From an uncultured Clostridia bacterium (GTDB taxonomy: Bacteria > Bacillota > Clostridia > Oscillospirales > Ruminococcaceae): a DNA stretch of 13,290 nt. Below, in pieces: positions 1-6,078 of the stretch (position 1 is its first letter; each line of letters begins with the position of its first letter). Both the position numbers and the translations under genes were made by a program. Location: positions 1 to 13,290 of the forward strand of contig CALDJI010000282.1 in the NCBI GenBank assembly GCA_937901805.1, in the 5' to 3' direction. The notes beneath the pieces were generated by a model. The model was not told the DNA's origin and searched no databases. It was given only the letters and a program-made list of their open reading frames with translations.

Positions 1-20
1 GAGAAATGGAAGACAAAAGC

Positions 21-290
21 TTATCCATCCTTTTTGAGTTCCTCCTCCAGTCTGTCGTAAATCTCGTCACTGATGGCTGTCGAAAAAGCTCTTTCAAAAC
101 GCTTTGCTTTACGCGCCTTTTGAAAGCATTCTATGTTCTTGCAGATATAAGCGCCCCTGCCAGGCTTGCGTCCCGTCAGATCCAATGAAATCTCCCCTTC
201 CGGGCTTTTGACCACACGGATTAGTTCCCGCTTAGGGAACTGTTCCCCGCAGCCGGTGCACATCCTCATTGGAATTCGCTTTTTCTGCAT
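21..290 (-). CDS. ylxR: YlxR/RnpM family RNA-binding protein (DUF448)
   Basis: Small basic protein of 89 residues, the normal family length. Near the N-terminus it has the family signature PMRMCTGCGEQFPKRELIRV, then a GRKPGRGAYIC segment and a second Cys pair (ICKNIEC), followed by a basic helix. In Bacillus subtilis the homologue (RnpM) binds RNase P RNA; the family sits in the nusA-infB operon. I chose the ATG at 290 because MQKKRIPMRMC matches the family start and a GGAG lies 7 nt upstream (298-301). A longer reading to 362 in the same frame lacks a proper ribosome site and adds non-conserved residues. It lies 136 bp after nusA, an unusually wide gap that contains its own promoter-like sequence. 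A stronger AGGAGG at 311-316 serves a different, out-of-frame ATG at 303. The gene ends 20 bp from the window edge; infB would be expected next. Confidence 0.93.
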   Translation of the reverse strand: MQKKRIPMRMCTGCGEQFPKRELIRVVKSPEGEISLDLTGRKPGRGAYICKNIECFQKARKAKRFERAFSTAISDEIYDRLEEELKKDG

Positions 291-303
291 CAAACCACTC
301 CAT
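232..303 (-). CDS. Possible 23-residue overlapping leader ORF in front of ylxR
   Basis: A 23-codon ORF starts with ATG at 303-301, exactly 7 nt after a perfect AGGAGG (311-316), and ends with TAA at 232-234. It overlaps the first 59 bp of ylxR in another frame. Its peptide begins MEWFDAEKANSNEDV and resembles nothing I know. The arrangement is notable because the best Shine-Dalgarno in the leader is spaced for this ORF and not for ylxR. It could be a real leader peptide that modulates ylxR initiation, or chance. Codon content says nothing at this length, so confidence is low. Confidence 0.25.
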   Translation of the reverse strand: MEWFDAEKANSNEDVHRLRGTVP

Positions 304-314
304 TTCCTATCCTC

Positions 315-337
315 CTGCGGGCAGCGTATCCCCGCAG
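315..337 (-). other. Leader hairpin next to the AGGAGG upstream of ylxR
   Basis: Inverted repeat CTGCGGG (331-337 read on the - strand) and CCCGCAG (315-321), 7 bp with a 9-nt loop. Its 3' arm overlaps the first two bases of the AGGAGG at 311-316. This could limit access of ribosomes to that site in the ylxR leader. A structural role is inference. Confidence 0.35.
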
Positions 338-382
338 CGATCCCGGACTCTCCCGGATTCAAAACAACCTTCCTAGCATCCT

Positions 383-391
383 ATTGTATCA
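383..391 (-). promoter_or_regulatory. Putative extended -10 promoter before ylxR
   Basis: Reading the - strand, TGATACAAT occurs in the nusA-ylxR gap (TACAAT at 383-388), matching the extended -10 pattern TGnTAtAAT. No clear -35 hexamer is visible 17 bp further upstream. It would start a transcript near 376 with a leader of about 85 nt. It explains the wide spacing between nusA and ylxR. Confidence 0.4.
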
Positions 392-426
392 TAAATTCCT
401 GTAATAGGCGAGATACCGCCGGAGAA

Positions 427-1530
427 TTATTCTTCGTCCTGCGTCTGCTCTGCGGATTCCTGTTCCGCAGGATGCAGAGGCCCTTCTTCCGATGAATCCG
501 TCTGCGACTTAATATCAATCTTGTACCCGGTCAGCCGTGCAGCCAGACGGGCGTTTTGTCCCTTGTTGCCAATGGCAAGGGACAGCTGCGTATCCGGAAC
601 AACCACACGGCAGGAATGGGATTCCTCATCCAGGATAGTAACTTCCAGTACATCCGCCGGGGAAAGGGCGGCAGCGATAAACTGTTCCGGCTCTTCGGAA
701 TATTTGACCACATCGATTTTTTCCCCGCCGAGTTCTTCCACAATTTTTGCCACACGGATACCCTTCGGGCCGATACAGGCGCCGACTGCGTCAATATTTT
801 CATCCTTGCTCCACACGGCAATCTTTGTGCGGGATCCGGCCTCGCGGGAAATAGATTTTACCTCAATCAGGCCGTCGTAGATTTCTGGAACCTCATTTTC
901 AAAAAGGCGTTTAACAAGGCCGGGATGGGTGCGGGAAATCATGATACGCGGGCCGCGATCCGTTTCGCTCACCCCGACCACATACACTTTGATGATATCG
1001 CCTTCGGTATAGATTTCGCCCGGAACCTGTTCTGATTTGAGCAGATATGCTTCCGATCCGTCAATCTCTACAGTAATACCGCCCCTTCTCGGGTCGAGTT
1101 TCATGACGCGGGCGGAGACAATCTCCTGATCATGCTTCTGGAATTTCTGGAACGCCTGGCCTCTTTCCGCTTCACGGATCCCCTGTCGGATGACATGTTT
1201 TGCCGTCTGTGCGGCAATTCTGCCGAACTCTTTCGTCTGGAGCGGGACAAAGACAATGGACTCCAGTTCCGCCTGCGGATCGATCTTTCTCGCGTCTTCC
1301 AGCAGGATTTCAATTTTTGGATCAAAGACCTCTTCCACCGCTTCTTTGCCCACGGCCACTTCAAAAATTCCCTGATCCGGTTCGATATCCACCCGGACGT
1401 CTTCTGCGCCCTCGTAATCTCTTTTCACCGCGATGGTGATGGCGTTTTTGATTTTCTCCAGAAGGTAGTCTGCCGGAATCCCCTTTTCCTTTTCAAGCAT
1501 CGTCAGCGCTTCAAAAAACTCGGTGTTCAT
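427..1530 (-). CDS. nusA: Transcription termination/antitermination factor NusA
   Basis: NusA binds RNA polymerase and nascent RNA, promotes pausing and hairpin-dependent termination, and takes part in antitermination. The 367-residue protein has the family order: N-terminal RNAP-binding domain (about 1-125, with FGRIAAQTAKHVIRQGIREA), S1 domain (about 135-200, containing VPGEIY), then two KH domains (SRTHPGLVKRLFENEVPEIY, VGACIGPKGIRV, SLAIGNKGQNARLAARLTGY). It ends after KH2 with a short acidic tail, the usual Gram-positive form without the AR repeats of proteobacteria. It overlaps rimP by 4 bp (ATGA), so the two are translationally coupled. A GGGAGG 9 nt before the ATG is the likely ribosome site. 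Product and position in the rimP-nusA-ylxR cluster are secure. Confidence 0.98.
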   Translation of the reverse strand: MNTEFFEALTMLEKEKGIPADYLLEKIKNAITIAVKRDYEGAEDVRVDIEPDQGIFEVAVGKEAVEEVFDPKIEILLEDARKIDPQAELESIVFVPLQTKEFGRIAAQTAKHVIRQGIREAERGQAFQKFQKHDQEIVSARVMKLDPRRGGITVEIDGSEAYLLKSEQVPGEIYTEGDIIKVYVVGVSETDRGPRIMISRTHPGLVKRLFENEVPEIYDGLIEVKSISREAGSRTKIAVWSKDENIDAVGACIGPKGIRVAKIVEELGGEKIDVVKYSEEPEQFIAAALSPADVLEVTILDEESHSCRVVVPDTQLSLAIGNKGQNARLAARLTGYKIDIKSQTDSSEEGPLHPAEQESAEQTQDEE

Positions 1531-2048
1531 TCTCCTTGTCCTCCCATATCGGTGTCATCATAATCCTGTTCAAACAGATCGCACAATTTCACAGAGGCAA
1601 TCTCGCCTTTTTGGGCTGTCATCTGGGTCTGATCATCTACCTGAATGGTGACAGCACCCTCTTCATAAGAGAGCAGCTCGCCCGTAAATTCCCTCCGGCC
1701 GTCGACCGGCCGAATCAGTTTGAGCGTTACCGGCGCGCCCAAAAACTGTTCAAAATGTTCTTTTCGCGTCAGTTCCCGCTCAATCCCCGGAGAGGATACC
1801 TCCAGATAATAGCTCTGGCTGATTGGATCTGCCTTGTCAAGCGGTTCATCAATGGCCCGGCTGACCTTTTCACAGTCGAGCACATCCACCGGCGCATCTT
1901 CCCGGTCGATAAAAATACGCAGGTACCAAGAACTCCCCTCTTTTTCAAAGCGGACGTCCCACAGCAGAAGACCCAGTCCTTCTACAATCGGCTTGACAAT
2001 TTCTGTTACGGTCGACACCGTATTCATCCCATGATTGCTCTTTGCCAC
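1527..2048 (-). CDS. rimP: Ribosome maturation factor RimP
   Basis: RimP assists maturation of the 30S ribosomal subunit. The protein of about 173 residues has the typical alpha/beta N-terminal domain (LGLLLWDVRFEKEGSSWYLR, then IDREDAPVDVLDCEKVSRAI), the hallmark YYLEVSSPGIERELT, and the C-terminal Sm-like domain. I chose the GTG at 2048, giving VAKSNHGMNTVSTV, because GGAG lies 7 nt upstream and many clostridial RimPs begin MAKSN or MAKGN. A GTG three codons further upstream (2057) is open but overlaps the Shine-Dalgarno, and an ATG at 2027 has no ribosome site. First gene of the operon; its stop overlaps the nusA start. A strong promoter and a terminator-like leader hairpin precede it. Confidence 0.96.
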   Translation of the reverse strand: MAKSNHGMNTVSTVTEIVKPIVEGLGLLLWDVRFEKEGSSWYLRIFIDREDAPVDVLDCEKVSRAIDEPLDKADPISQSYYLEVSSPGIERELTRKEHFEQFLGAPVTLKLIRPVDGRREFTGELLSYEEGAVTIQVDDQTQMTAQKGEIASVKLCDLFEQDYDDTDMGGQGE

Positions 2049-2070
2049 AAAAATCACTCCAACATAAACG

Positions 2071-2094
2071 AAAGAGTGGGAAACCCCACTCTTT
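2071..2094 (-). promoter_or_regulatory. rimP leader hairpin, candidate NusA-responsive attenuator
   Basis: A perfect 10-bp inverted repeat AAAGAGTGGG / CCCACTCTTT with a 4-nt loop sits between the rimP promoter and start codon. On the - strand its 3' arm is followed by a broken T-tract (TTTCGTTTATGTT). That is the look of a weak intrinsic terminator. In B. subtilis the homologous operon leader carries a NusA-dependent terminator used for autoregulation; assigning the same role here is inference from position and shape. Confidence 0.7.
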
Positions 2095-2120
2095 CACTCG
2101 TCACCTTTGTTTACTGATTC

Positions 2121-2149
2121 ATTCTATCATAAGTTTCAGCGAAAATCAA
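2121..2149 (-). promoter_or_regulatory. Sigma-A-type promoter of the rimP-nusA-ylxR operon
   Basis: On the - strand TTGATT (2144-2149) and TAGAAT (2121-2126) are separated by exactly 17 bp. The predicted start is near 2114, giving a leader of about 65 nt that contains the attenuator-like hairpin at 2071-2094. The promoter lies entirely in the spoVT-rimP gap. Confidence 0.75.
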
Positions 2150-2207
2150 GCCTTTTACCGGGAAATCCGGGCATTTTCAAAGCTTTTTCCCAATCCTATA
2201 TGCTTTT

Positions 2208-2744
2208 TCAGCTCTCCATCTGCCGTCCAAGGAAATCCGCCGCTATCTGGACAGCTTTATTCTCTGTTTCCGACGCCTGGCGCCCGCCTTCGCCTTCAAG
2301 CAATACCACCGAACCGGTGACATCCCCGGAGGACAGAATGGGATAAATGACGGCGGCATTCCTGCTGATCCCCTCCACCGGCCGGAGCGTTTCTCCTTCG
2401 GAATGCCGATAGCTGTGGCGCTGTTCCATAATCTCCTCCAATTCGCCGGACACCCTGCGTTCGAGCACTTCCCTTTTCGGTATCCCATTGACGGCTACCA
2501 CATGGTCTCGGTCGGTGATAACCACCGGCATTCCCATGGATTTTGCAAGGACTTCCGCATACTGGCAGGCAAAGGCGGAAAGTTCTTCAATCGGGGAATA
2601 CTTTTTAAAAATAACCTCCCCATTGTTGTCCGTATAAATCTCAAGCGGATCCCCTTCCCGGATTCTCATGGTCCTGCGGATCTCTTTTGGGATAACGACG
2701 CGTCCCAAATCGTCTATTCTTCTGACAATACCAGTTGCTTTCAT
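2208..2744 (-). CDS. spoVT: Stage V sporulation protein T, AbrB-family regulator
   Basis: SpoVT is a forespore DNA-binding regulator acting late in sporulation. The 178-residue length matches the family. Residues 1-50 form the swapped-hairpin AbrB/SpoVT DNA-binding domain (MKATGIVRRIDDLGRVVIPK, EIRRTMRIREGDPLEIY), and about 55-178 form the GAF-like C-terminal domain (MGMPVVITDRDHVVAVNG, GSVVLLEGEG). AbrB and Abh are only about 90 residues and lack the GAF domain, so SpoVT is the better call. GGAGGAGAG stands just upstream of the ATG at 2744. No clear sigma-G promoter could be assigned; the upstream region is AT-rich. It is the best evidence here that the organism forms endospores. Confidence 0.95.
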   Translation of the reverse strand: MKATGIVRRIDDLGRVVIPKEIRRTMRIREGDPLEIYTDNNGEVIFKKYSPIEELSAFACQYAEVLAKSMGMPVVITDRDHVVAVNGIPKREVLERRVSGELEEIMEQRHSYRHSEGETLRPVEGISRNAAVIYPILSSGDVTGSVVLLEGEGGRQASETENKAVQIAADFLGRQMES

Positions 2745-2920
2745 TCGTGGCTCTCCTCCGATGATACATATTTTTCTCTTTTTGACAACAAGTTGATAAA
2801 ACCGTACTGTTATTGTTGCTTTTACAGGGAGAAATATACATCGGGATTAGCAATATTTTCTGTCTTGCTATATGGGAGAATCCCTTGGTTTTTCCAGTTT
2901 TTAAGATTTTCTTCTATCTA

Positions 2921-2966
2921 TCATAAAAAATCCGACCCAGGTTTCATAAAAAATCCGACCCAGGTT
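2921..2966. repeat. Perfect 23-bp tandem duplication
   Basis: Bases 2921-2943 and 2944-2966 are identical over 23 bp and directly adjacent. The unit contains AAAAAATCCGACCC, which is one arm of the terminator at 2948-2984, so the duplication has doubled that arm. It looks like a recent slippage event. Confidence 0.97.
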
Positions 2967-2984
2967 TTCCGGGTCGGATTTTTT
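2948..2984. terminator. Strong terminator with a duplicated arm
   Basis: AAAAAATCCGACCC (2948-2961) pairs perfectly with GGGTCGGATTTTTT (2971-2984), 14 bp with a 9-nt loop. It starts 5 bp past the stomatin-like gene's stop and serves as its terminator on the - strand. On the + strand it is followed by further T-tracts (TTTTTTATTTTTTATTT), so it works in both directions. On the - strand the neighbouring duplicate offers a second 3' arm plus T6 tract. Confidence 0.9.
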
Positions 2985-2989
2985 ATTTT

Positions 2990-3904
2990 TTATTTCTGCG
3001 GATCCGTCAGCACCTCTTTGAAAGAGGTTGCAAGCCCGGCAAGGGACTGAATCTCGCTTGGGATGATGATCTTGGTAGCCCTTCCATCGGCAGCTTTGGT
3101 AAATGCTTCCAGGCCTTTGATCTGGATAACCTTATCCGTCGGGGCTGCCTCATTCAACAGCTTAATGCTGTCCGCATAGGCCTTCTGAACCATCATAATG
3201 GCCTCCGCTTCACCTTCTGCCTCCATCACCTTTTGCGCTTTCACTGCTTCCGCCCTCAGGATTGCAGATTCCTTTTCTCCTTCCGCAACCAGGATTTTGC
3301 TCCGTTTGTCGCCTTCTGCAATCAGGATCGCTTCACGGCGTTCCCGCTCCGCCTTCATCTGTTTTTCCATGGCGTCCTGGATTTCGCGCGGGGGAAGGAT
3401 ATTTTTGAGTTCTACACGGTTGACCTTAATCCCCCATTTATCCGTTGCAGTATCCAGGATTGTGGTAATTTTAGTGTTGATGACATCACGGGAGGTCAGG
3501 GTATTATCCAGTTCCATCTCACCGATAATGTTTCTCAGCGTCGTAGCGGAGAGATTTTCGATCGCGGACAGCGGGCGTTCCACGCCATAAGTAAACATTT
3601 TGGCGTCTGTAACCTGATAAAAAACCACCGTATCAATCTGCATGGTGACATTATCCCTTGTAATCACAGGCTGCGGCTTAAAATCCACAACCTGTTCTTT
3701 CATGGAAACGCGTTTTGCAACACGGTCAATAAACGGCACCTTGAAATGCAGGCCGGTTTCCCAAGTGGCATAATAGGCTCCCAAACGCTCCACAACATAA
3801 ACTGCCGCCTGTGGGACAATCTTGATATTCGAAACCATCACTATCAGCAATACCAAAATCAATAAAACAATCACAATAAAACCAATCGTTAATCCTGTAG
3901 GCAT
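2990..3904 (-). CDS. Stomatin-like SPFH/band 7 membrane protein (paraslipin/QmcA type)
   Basis: A membrane-anchored scaffold protein of 304 residues. One hydrophobic segment spans about 7-27. The SPFH/band 7 domain follows (about 28-180: VVERLGAYYATWETGLHFKV, PFIDRVAKRVSMKEQVVDF, then ILPPREIQDAMEKQMKAERE). A long Ala/Glu-rich coiled coil covers about 180-245, and there is the conserved tail KIIIPSEIQSLAGLA. Such proteins form oligomeric microdomains and are often partnered with NfeD proteins and membrane proteases. Here an NfeD gene lies 77 bp upstream in the same direction, supporting that pairing. A perfect AGGAGG stands 7 nt before the ATG. The substrate or client is unknown. Confidence 0.93.
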   Translation of the reverse strand: MPTGLTIGFIVIVLLILVLLIVMVSNIKIVPQAAVYVVERLGAYYATWETGLHFKVPFIDRVAKRVSMKEQVVDFKPQPVITRDNVTMQIDTVVFYQVTDAKMFTYGVERPLSAIENLSATTLRNIIGEMELDNTLTSRDVINTKITTILDTATDKWGIKVNRVELKNILPPREIQDAMEKQMKAERERREAILIAEGDKRSKILVAEGEKESAILRAEAVKAQKVMEAEGEAEAIMMVQKAYADSIKLLNEAAPTDKVIQIKGLEAFTKAADGRATKIIIPSEIQSLAGLATSFKEVLTDPQK

Positions 3905-3981
3905 ACGAATTCCTCCTCATCATATTTTCACGGTTTTTCCATACTGCTTACAACAATCCGGTCAAAATTACTCAGCGCCTA

Positions 3982-4434
3982 TCAGACAAGACGTTCGACA
4001 ATGACCTTTACCCCATCGATACGCTTTACCACACCCTGTTCTTTCTCTTCAATCGGCTCCCCATCTTCAGACTGTGCGGCCCAGTCCAAACCGTTCACAA
4101 AGACGCGGCCTTTTCCCGCCGCATTATCAATCCGGTGGAGCACCACGCCAATTTGCCCAACCACACTGTCTGCATTGGTTTTTGTCTTACGCACATTCAA
4201 GAAACGTTTCACAAATGGTCGGGTACAGACGAGCAGTACCGTGCTTGCTATCACAAATACAATCAACTGTACCGTCAGCGAACCGCCCATAACTGCCGGA
4301 AGAATAGCAACTACCGCGCCAATTGCAAACCAAATAGCGACCATCTGAATACTGGCCGCCTCCACAACGCCCAGAACAATTGCCAAGATTAACCAGAAAA
4401 ATGGCATCCACTGGGTACCAAAGAATTCAGGCAT
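3982..4434 (-). CDS. NfeD-like membrane protein with C-terminal OB fold
   Basis: A 150-residue protein of the short NfeD type, without the N-terminal ClpP-like protease domain of the long form. Three hydrophobic segments are seen at about 11-25, 30-48 and 55-73, followed by a soluble OB-fold-like domain (about 85-150) with VVGQIGVVLHRI, GRVFVNGLDWAA and a KRIDGVKVIVERL ending. Established knowledge: NfeD proteins are encoded beside stomatin/flotillin genes and bind them through the OB domain. The neighbour at 2990-3904 is such a partner. A G-rich site (AAGGGGG) lies about 9 nt before the ATG at 4434. It starts 42 bp after the PadR regulator and is probably cotranscribed with it. Confidence 0.88.
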   Translation of the reverse strand: MPEFFGTQWMPFFWLILAIVLGVVEAASIQMVAIWFAIGAVVAILPAVMGGSLTVQLIVFVIASTVLLVCTRPFVKRFLNVRKTKTNADSVVGQIGVVLHRIDNAAGKGRVFVNGLDWAAQSEDGEPIEEKEQGVVKRIDGVKVIVERLV

Positions 4435-4476
4435 TACAATTTTCCCCCTTTCAAGCCCCTGTTTCAGATTTTCCCA

Positions 4477-4800
4477 TTACCCTTCTGTCTGCCGGATAAT
4501 TCCATACAGCTGAATAATCCGCTCCATCTCCGCAGACAGCACCTTTTTTCCAACCGGTGTGATACAGTACAGTTTCCTGCGCTCCACCTCCCTGGTCACC
4601 TCAATCAGGCCGTCGTTTTCCATCTTATACAGGATGGTGTATACCGTCCCCGCCCCAAGGCTGACCCTTCCCTGTGTCAAGCGGGATGCATTTTGCATAA
4701 TACCGTACCCATGGTTTTCATGGAGCAGACTGTACAGCACCAAAAAGCTCGGCTCCGACATAGGAATATAGCTTGAAATCAGCTTTTCCACTTCTGCCAT
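4477..4800 (-). CDS. PadR-family transcriptional regulator
   Basis: A 107-residue winged-helix repressor of the short PadR type. The N-terminal half has the family signatures LVLYSLLHENHGYGIMQ and the recognition-helix/wing region GAGTVYTILYKMENDGLIE, followed by RKLYCITPVGKKVL and a C-terminal dimerisation helix. I chose ATG 4800 because AGGAGG (4808-4813) stands 7 nt upstream. The GTG at 4818 is in frame but lies upstream of that ribosome site. PadR proteins usually repress their own promoter and often control membrane or stress functions. Here inverted repeats overlap two promoters just upstream, and an NfeD/stomatin pair follows, so the likely targets are itself and these two genes. Confidence 0.9.
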   Translation of the reverse strand: MAEVEKLISSYIPMSEPSFLVLYSLLHENHGYGIMQNASRLTQGRVSLGAGTVYTILYKMENDGLIEVTREVERRKLYCITPVGKKVLSAEMERIIQLYGIIRQTEG

Positions 4801-4824
4801 TAGGAAACCTCCTCTCACAGCGCC

Positions 4825-4833
4825 ATTATATCA
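4825..4833 (-). promoter_or_regulatory. Second (extended -10) promoter of the padR gene
   Basis: TGATATAAT on the - strand is a perfect extended -10 element (TATAAT at 4825-4830). The -35 region is weak. A start near 4818 would leave a leader of only about 17 nt before ATG 4800. It overlaps one half-site of the operator-like repeat. Confidence 0.5.
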
Positions 4834-4865
4834 CAAAATGATATATTGATAATATGAATATATCA
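4827..4865. promoter_or_regulatory. Operator-like repeats upstream of padR
   Basis: TATATCA (4827-4833) and TGATATA (4839-4845) form a perfect 7-bp inverted repeat with a 5-bp spacer. A third TATATCA (4859-4865) lies 13 bp further on. The sites overlap both promoter -10 elements and the start region of the upstream promoter, as expected for repression. Binding by the adjacent PadR protein is inferred. Confidence 0.65.
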
Positions 4866-4885
4866 CTGCTCGTTATAGTTGTCAA
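4857..4885 (-). promoter_or_regulatory. Sigma-A promoter of the padR-nfeD-stomatin operon
   Basis: On the - strand TTGACA (4880-4885), a 17-bp spacer and TATATT (4857-4862). The -35 overlaps the stop codon of the upstream amidase gene (4882-4884), so no terminator separates the two genes and read-through from the amidase is possible. Predicted start near 4850. Confidence 0.75.
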
Positions 4886-5790
4886 GAGGGAAATCCATTC
4901 TTTTCAGAAAACAGGGATGGCAGGATTGTTTTTGGCATAGCAAAACAGACCGTGCGCTTCGGATCAACCACCTGACAGAATTGGAGAGTACCCACAGCAC
5001 TCATCAGCATCCCCGCTTCCTCCAGGGAAAGTCCCAATTGTTTTTGGATTACCTGGTTCATATCCCGTGACGCCAAAAAGATTGCCTGCTCCAAATCCTC
5101 ATGGGAGGCGATGGTATATACCATAGTGGAATCCTCCAGCATGGGGTTTTCAATCGTCTGGTTTTTGAGGACTTCTACATAAACAGCTACTTTGGCGGAA
5201 ATTTCCACCCCAGTCACCATAATTTCCCCATCGCCCATCCGTGCGTGGACATCCCCGATGGAGAGCAGGCCGCCCTCATGAAAAACAGGGAGATACAGTA
5301 CTGAACCCTTACGGATCCTGGTGTTATCCATGTTGCCCCCATGGCTGCCGGGCGTCCCGCAGGGGACAGCCCCCTCTTTTGGAGCGACGCCGATTACGCC
5401 AATCATCGGATCACAGGGAATGGAAAGCTGATCGTGAAACCGGATATGCCTGCGCTCTATCGGCATCACCTGAACCAACGGTTCTTTCACCAGATCCCCC
5501 AGTACTCCATTTCCCGGAATCGCCGCCATAACTCCCTGTTTTCCCACCACAATATTTTCAATGTGGATTTTTAAAGTATCCCCCGGCATAGCCCCTTCCA
5601 CAAAAACAGGACCTGCCGCCGGATTGATATGAGTCCAGTCCAGAGTATCAACTGTGTGCGAATTCTGGATAATCTGCCCTCCAAAACAATCCAGCGTGTG
5701 AAATACAACCGCTGTATTGTCCGCCACCCGCAGCACCGGACGATTTGCCGCATCCATTTGATAAATCTGGTGCCCTTTTACTTCAAACAT
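4882..5790 (-). CDS. Acetamidase/formamidase family hydrolase
   Basis: A cytoplasmic hydrolase of about 302 residues, normal for the FmdA/AmdA family, which releases ammonia from formamide, acetamide or related small amides. Family hallmarks are seen in order: VVFHTLDCFGGQI near the N-terminus, NPAAGPVFVEGAMPGD, PMIGVIGVAPKEG, CGTPGSHGGNMDN (about 144-156), GDVHARMGDGEI (about 179-190) and a C-terminal MLMSAVGTLQFCQVVDPKRT. I chose ATG 5790 because GGAGGG lies about 7 nt upstream; the frame is open to 5853 but without a ribosome site. The gene stands alone, with a promoter-like sequence and an inverted repeat upstream and no transporter next to it. The actual substrate cannot be told from sequence. 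Confidence 0.92.
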   Translation of the reverse strand: MFEVKGHQIYQMDAANRPVLRVADNTAVVFHTLDCFGGQIIQNSHTVDTLDWTHINPAAGPVFVEGAMPGDTLKIHIENIVVGKQGVMAAIPGNGVLGDLVKEPLVQVMPIERRHIRFHDQLSIPCDPMIGVIGVAPKEGAVPCGTPGSHGGNMDNTRIRKGSVLYLPVFHEGGLLSIGDVHARMGDGEIMVTGVEISAKVAVYVEVLKNQTIENPMLEDSTMVYTIASHEDLEQAIFLASRDMNQVIQKQLGLSLEEAGMLMSAVGTLQFCQVVDPKRTVCFAMPKTILPSLFSEKNGFPS

Positions 5791-5892
5791 AAGCGCCCTC
5801 CTACTGTAGAAATTGTATCCCGGATGAAACAATGATCTCTGCTTTTTACACATCCGTCCCGCTTATGGAATCATACGCGGGATCACATAGTT

Positions 5893-5931
5893 ATTATATC
5901 GCAAATTCTATTTTTTTACTAGGAAATAGAA
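5893..5931 (-). promoter_or_regulatory. Amidase promoter region with an operator-like inverted repeat
   Basis: TATAAT is present on the - strand at 5893-5898, with a poor -35. Over the -35 position lies a perfect 8-bp inverted repeat, TTCTATTT (5906-5913) and AAATAGAA (5924-5931), with a 10-bp spacer. A weak -35 under a dyad suggests control by an activator or repressor. The predicted leader is about 95 nt. The regulator is not identified. Confidence 0.5.
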
Positions 5932-5937
5932 GGGGCG

Positions 5938-6031
5938 CTTTCGTCCACAAACAGAAAGGGAATATACAGCCTATCCATGGGCTGTTTTCCGGAAGCACTC
6001 CACAGGAAGAGGGAAAACACATGGACGAAAG
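5938..6031. other. Gene-free segment with a nested inverted-repeat structure
   Basis: A perfect 10-bp inverted repeat, CTTTCGTCCA (5938-5947) and TGGACGAAAG (6022-6031), encloses two further hairpins: CAGCC/GGCTG (5967-5971 with 5980-5984) and TTTTCC/GGAAAA (5985-5990 with 6012-6017). Together they can fold as a three-way junction in RNA from either strand. Reading frames through here have no recognisable protein features. Function unknown. Confidence 0.5.
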
Positions 6032-6078
6032 AGAGCCGACGTCATCCCGGACGCCGGCGGAGAAAAGGGCGCCGGAAA

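Larger units (their letters stand above)
2782..2984 (+). ncRNA. Possible intergenic small RNA on the + strand
   Basis: The gap 2745-2989 holds no + strand gene, yet on that strand TTGACA (2782-2787), a 17-bp spacer and TACTGT (2805-2810) form a promoter-like pair. About 165 bp downstream is a very strong terminator with two T-tracts. A transcript from about 2817 to about 2985 would be noncoding; the longest open reading is around 10 codons. It would contain both copies of the 23-bp repeat. The -10 match is only moderate, so this stays tentative. Confidence 0.3.

Noticed and set aside
2150-2207. A terminator for spoVT in the gap before the rimP promoter
   Set aside because: Only a weak CCGG-N5-CCGG pairing without a proper T-tract; not enough to call.
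2760-2780. TTGTCA-N16-TATCAT on the - strand as the spoVT promoter
   Set aside because: The start point would fall inside the spoVT ribosome site, so it is not usable for that gene.
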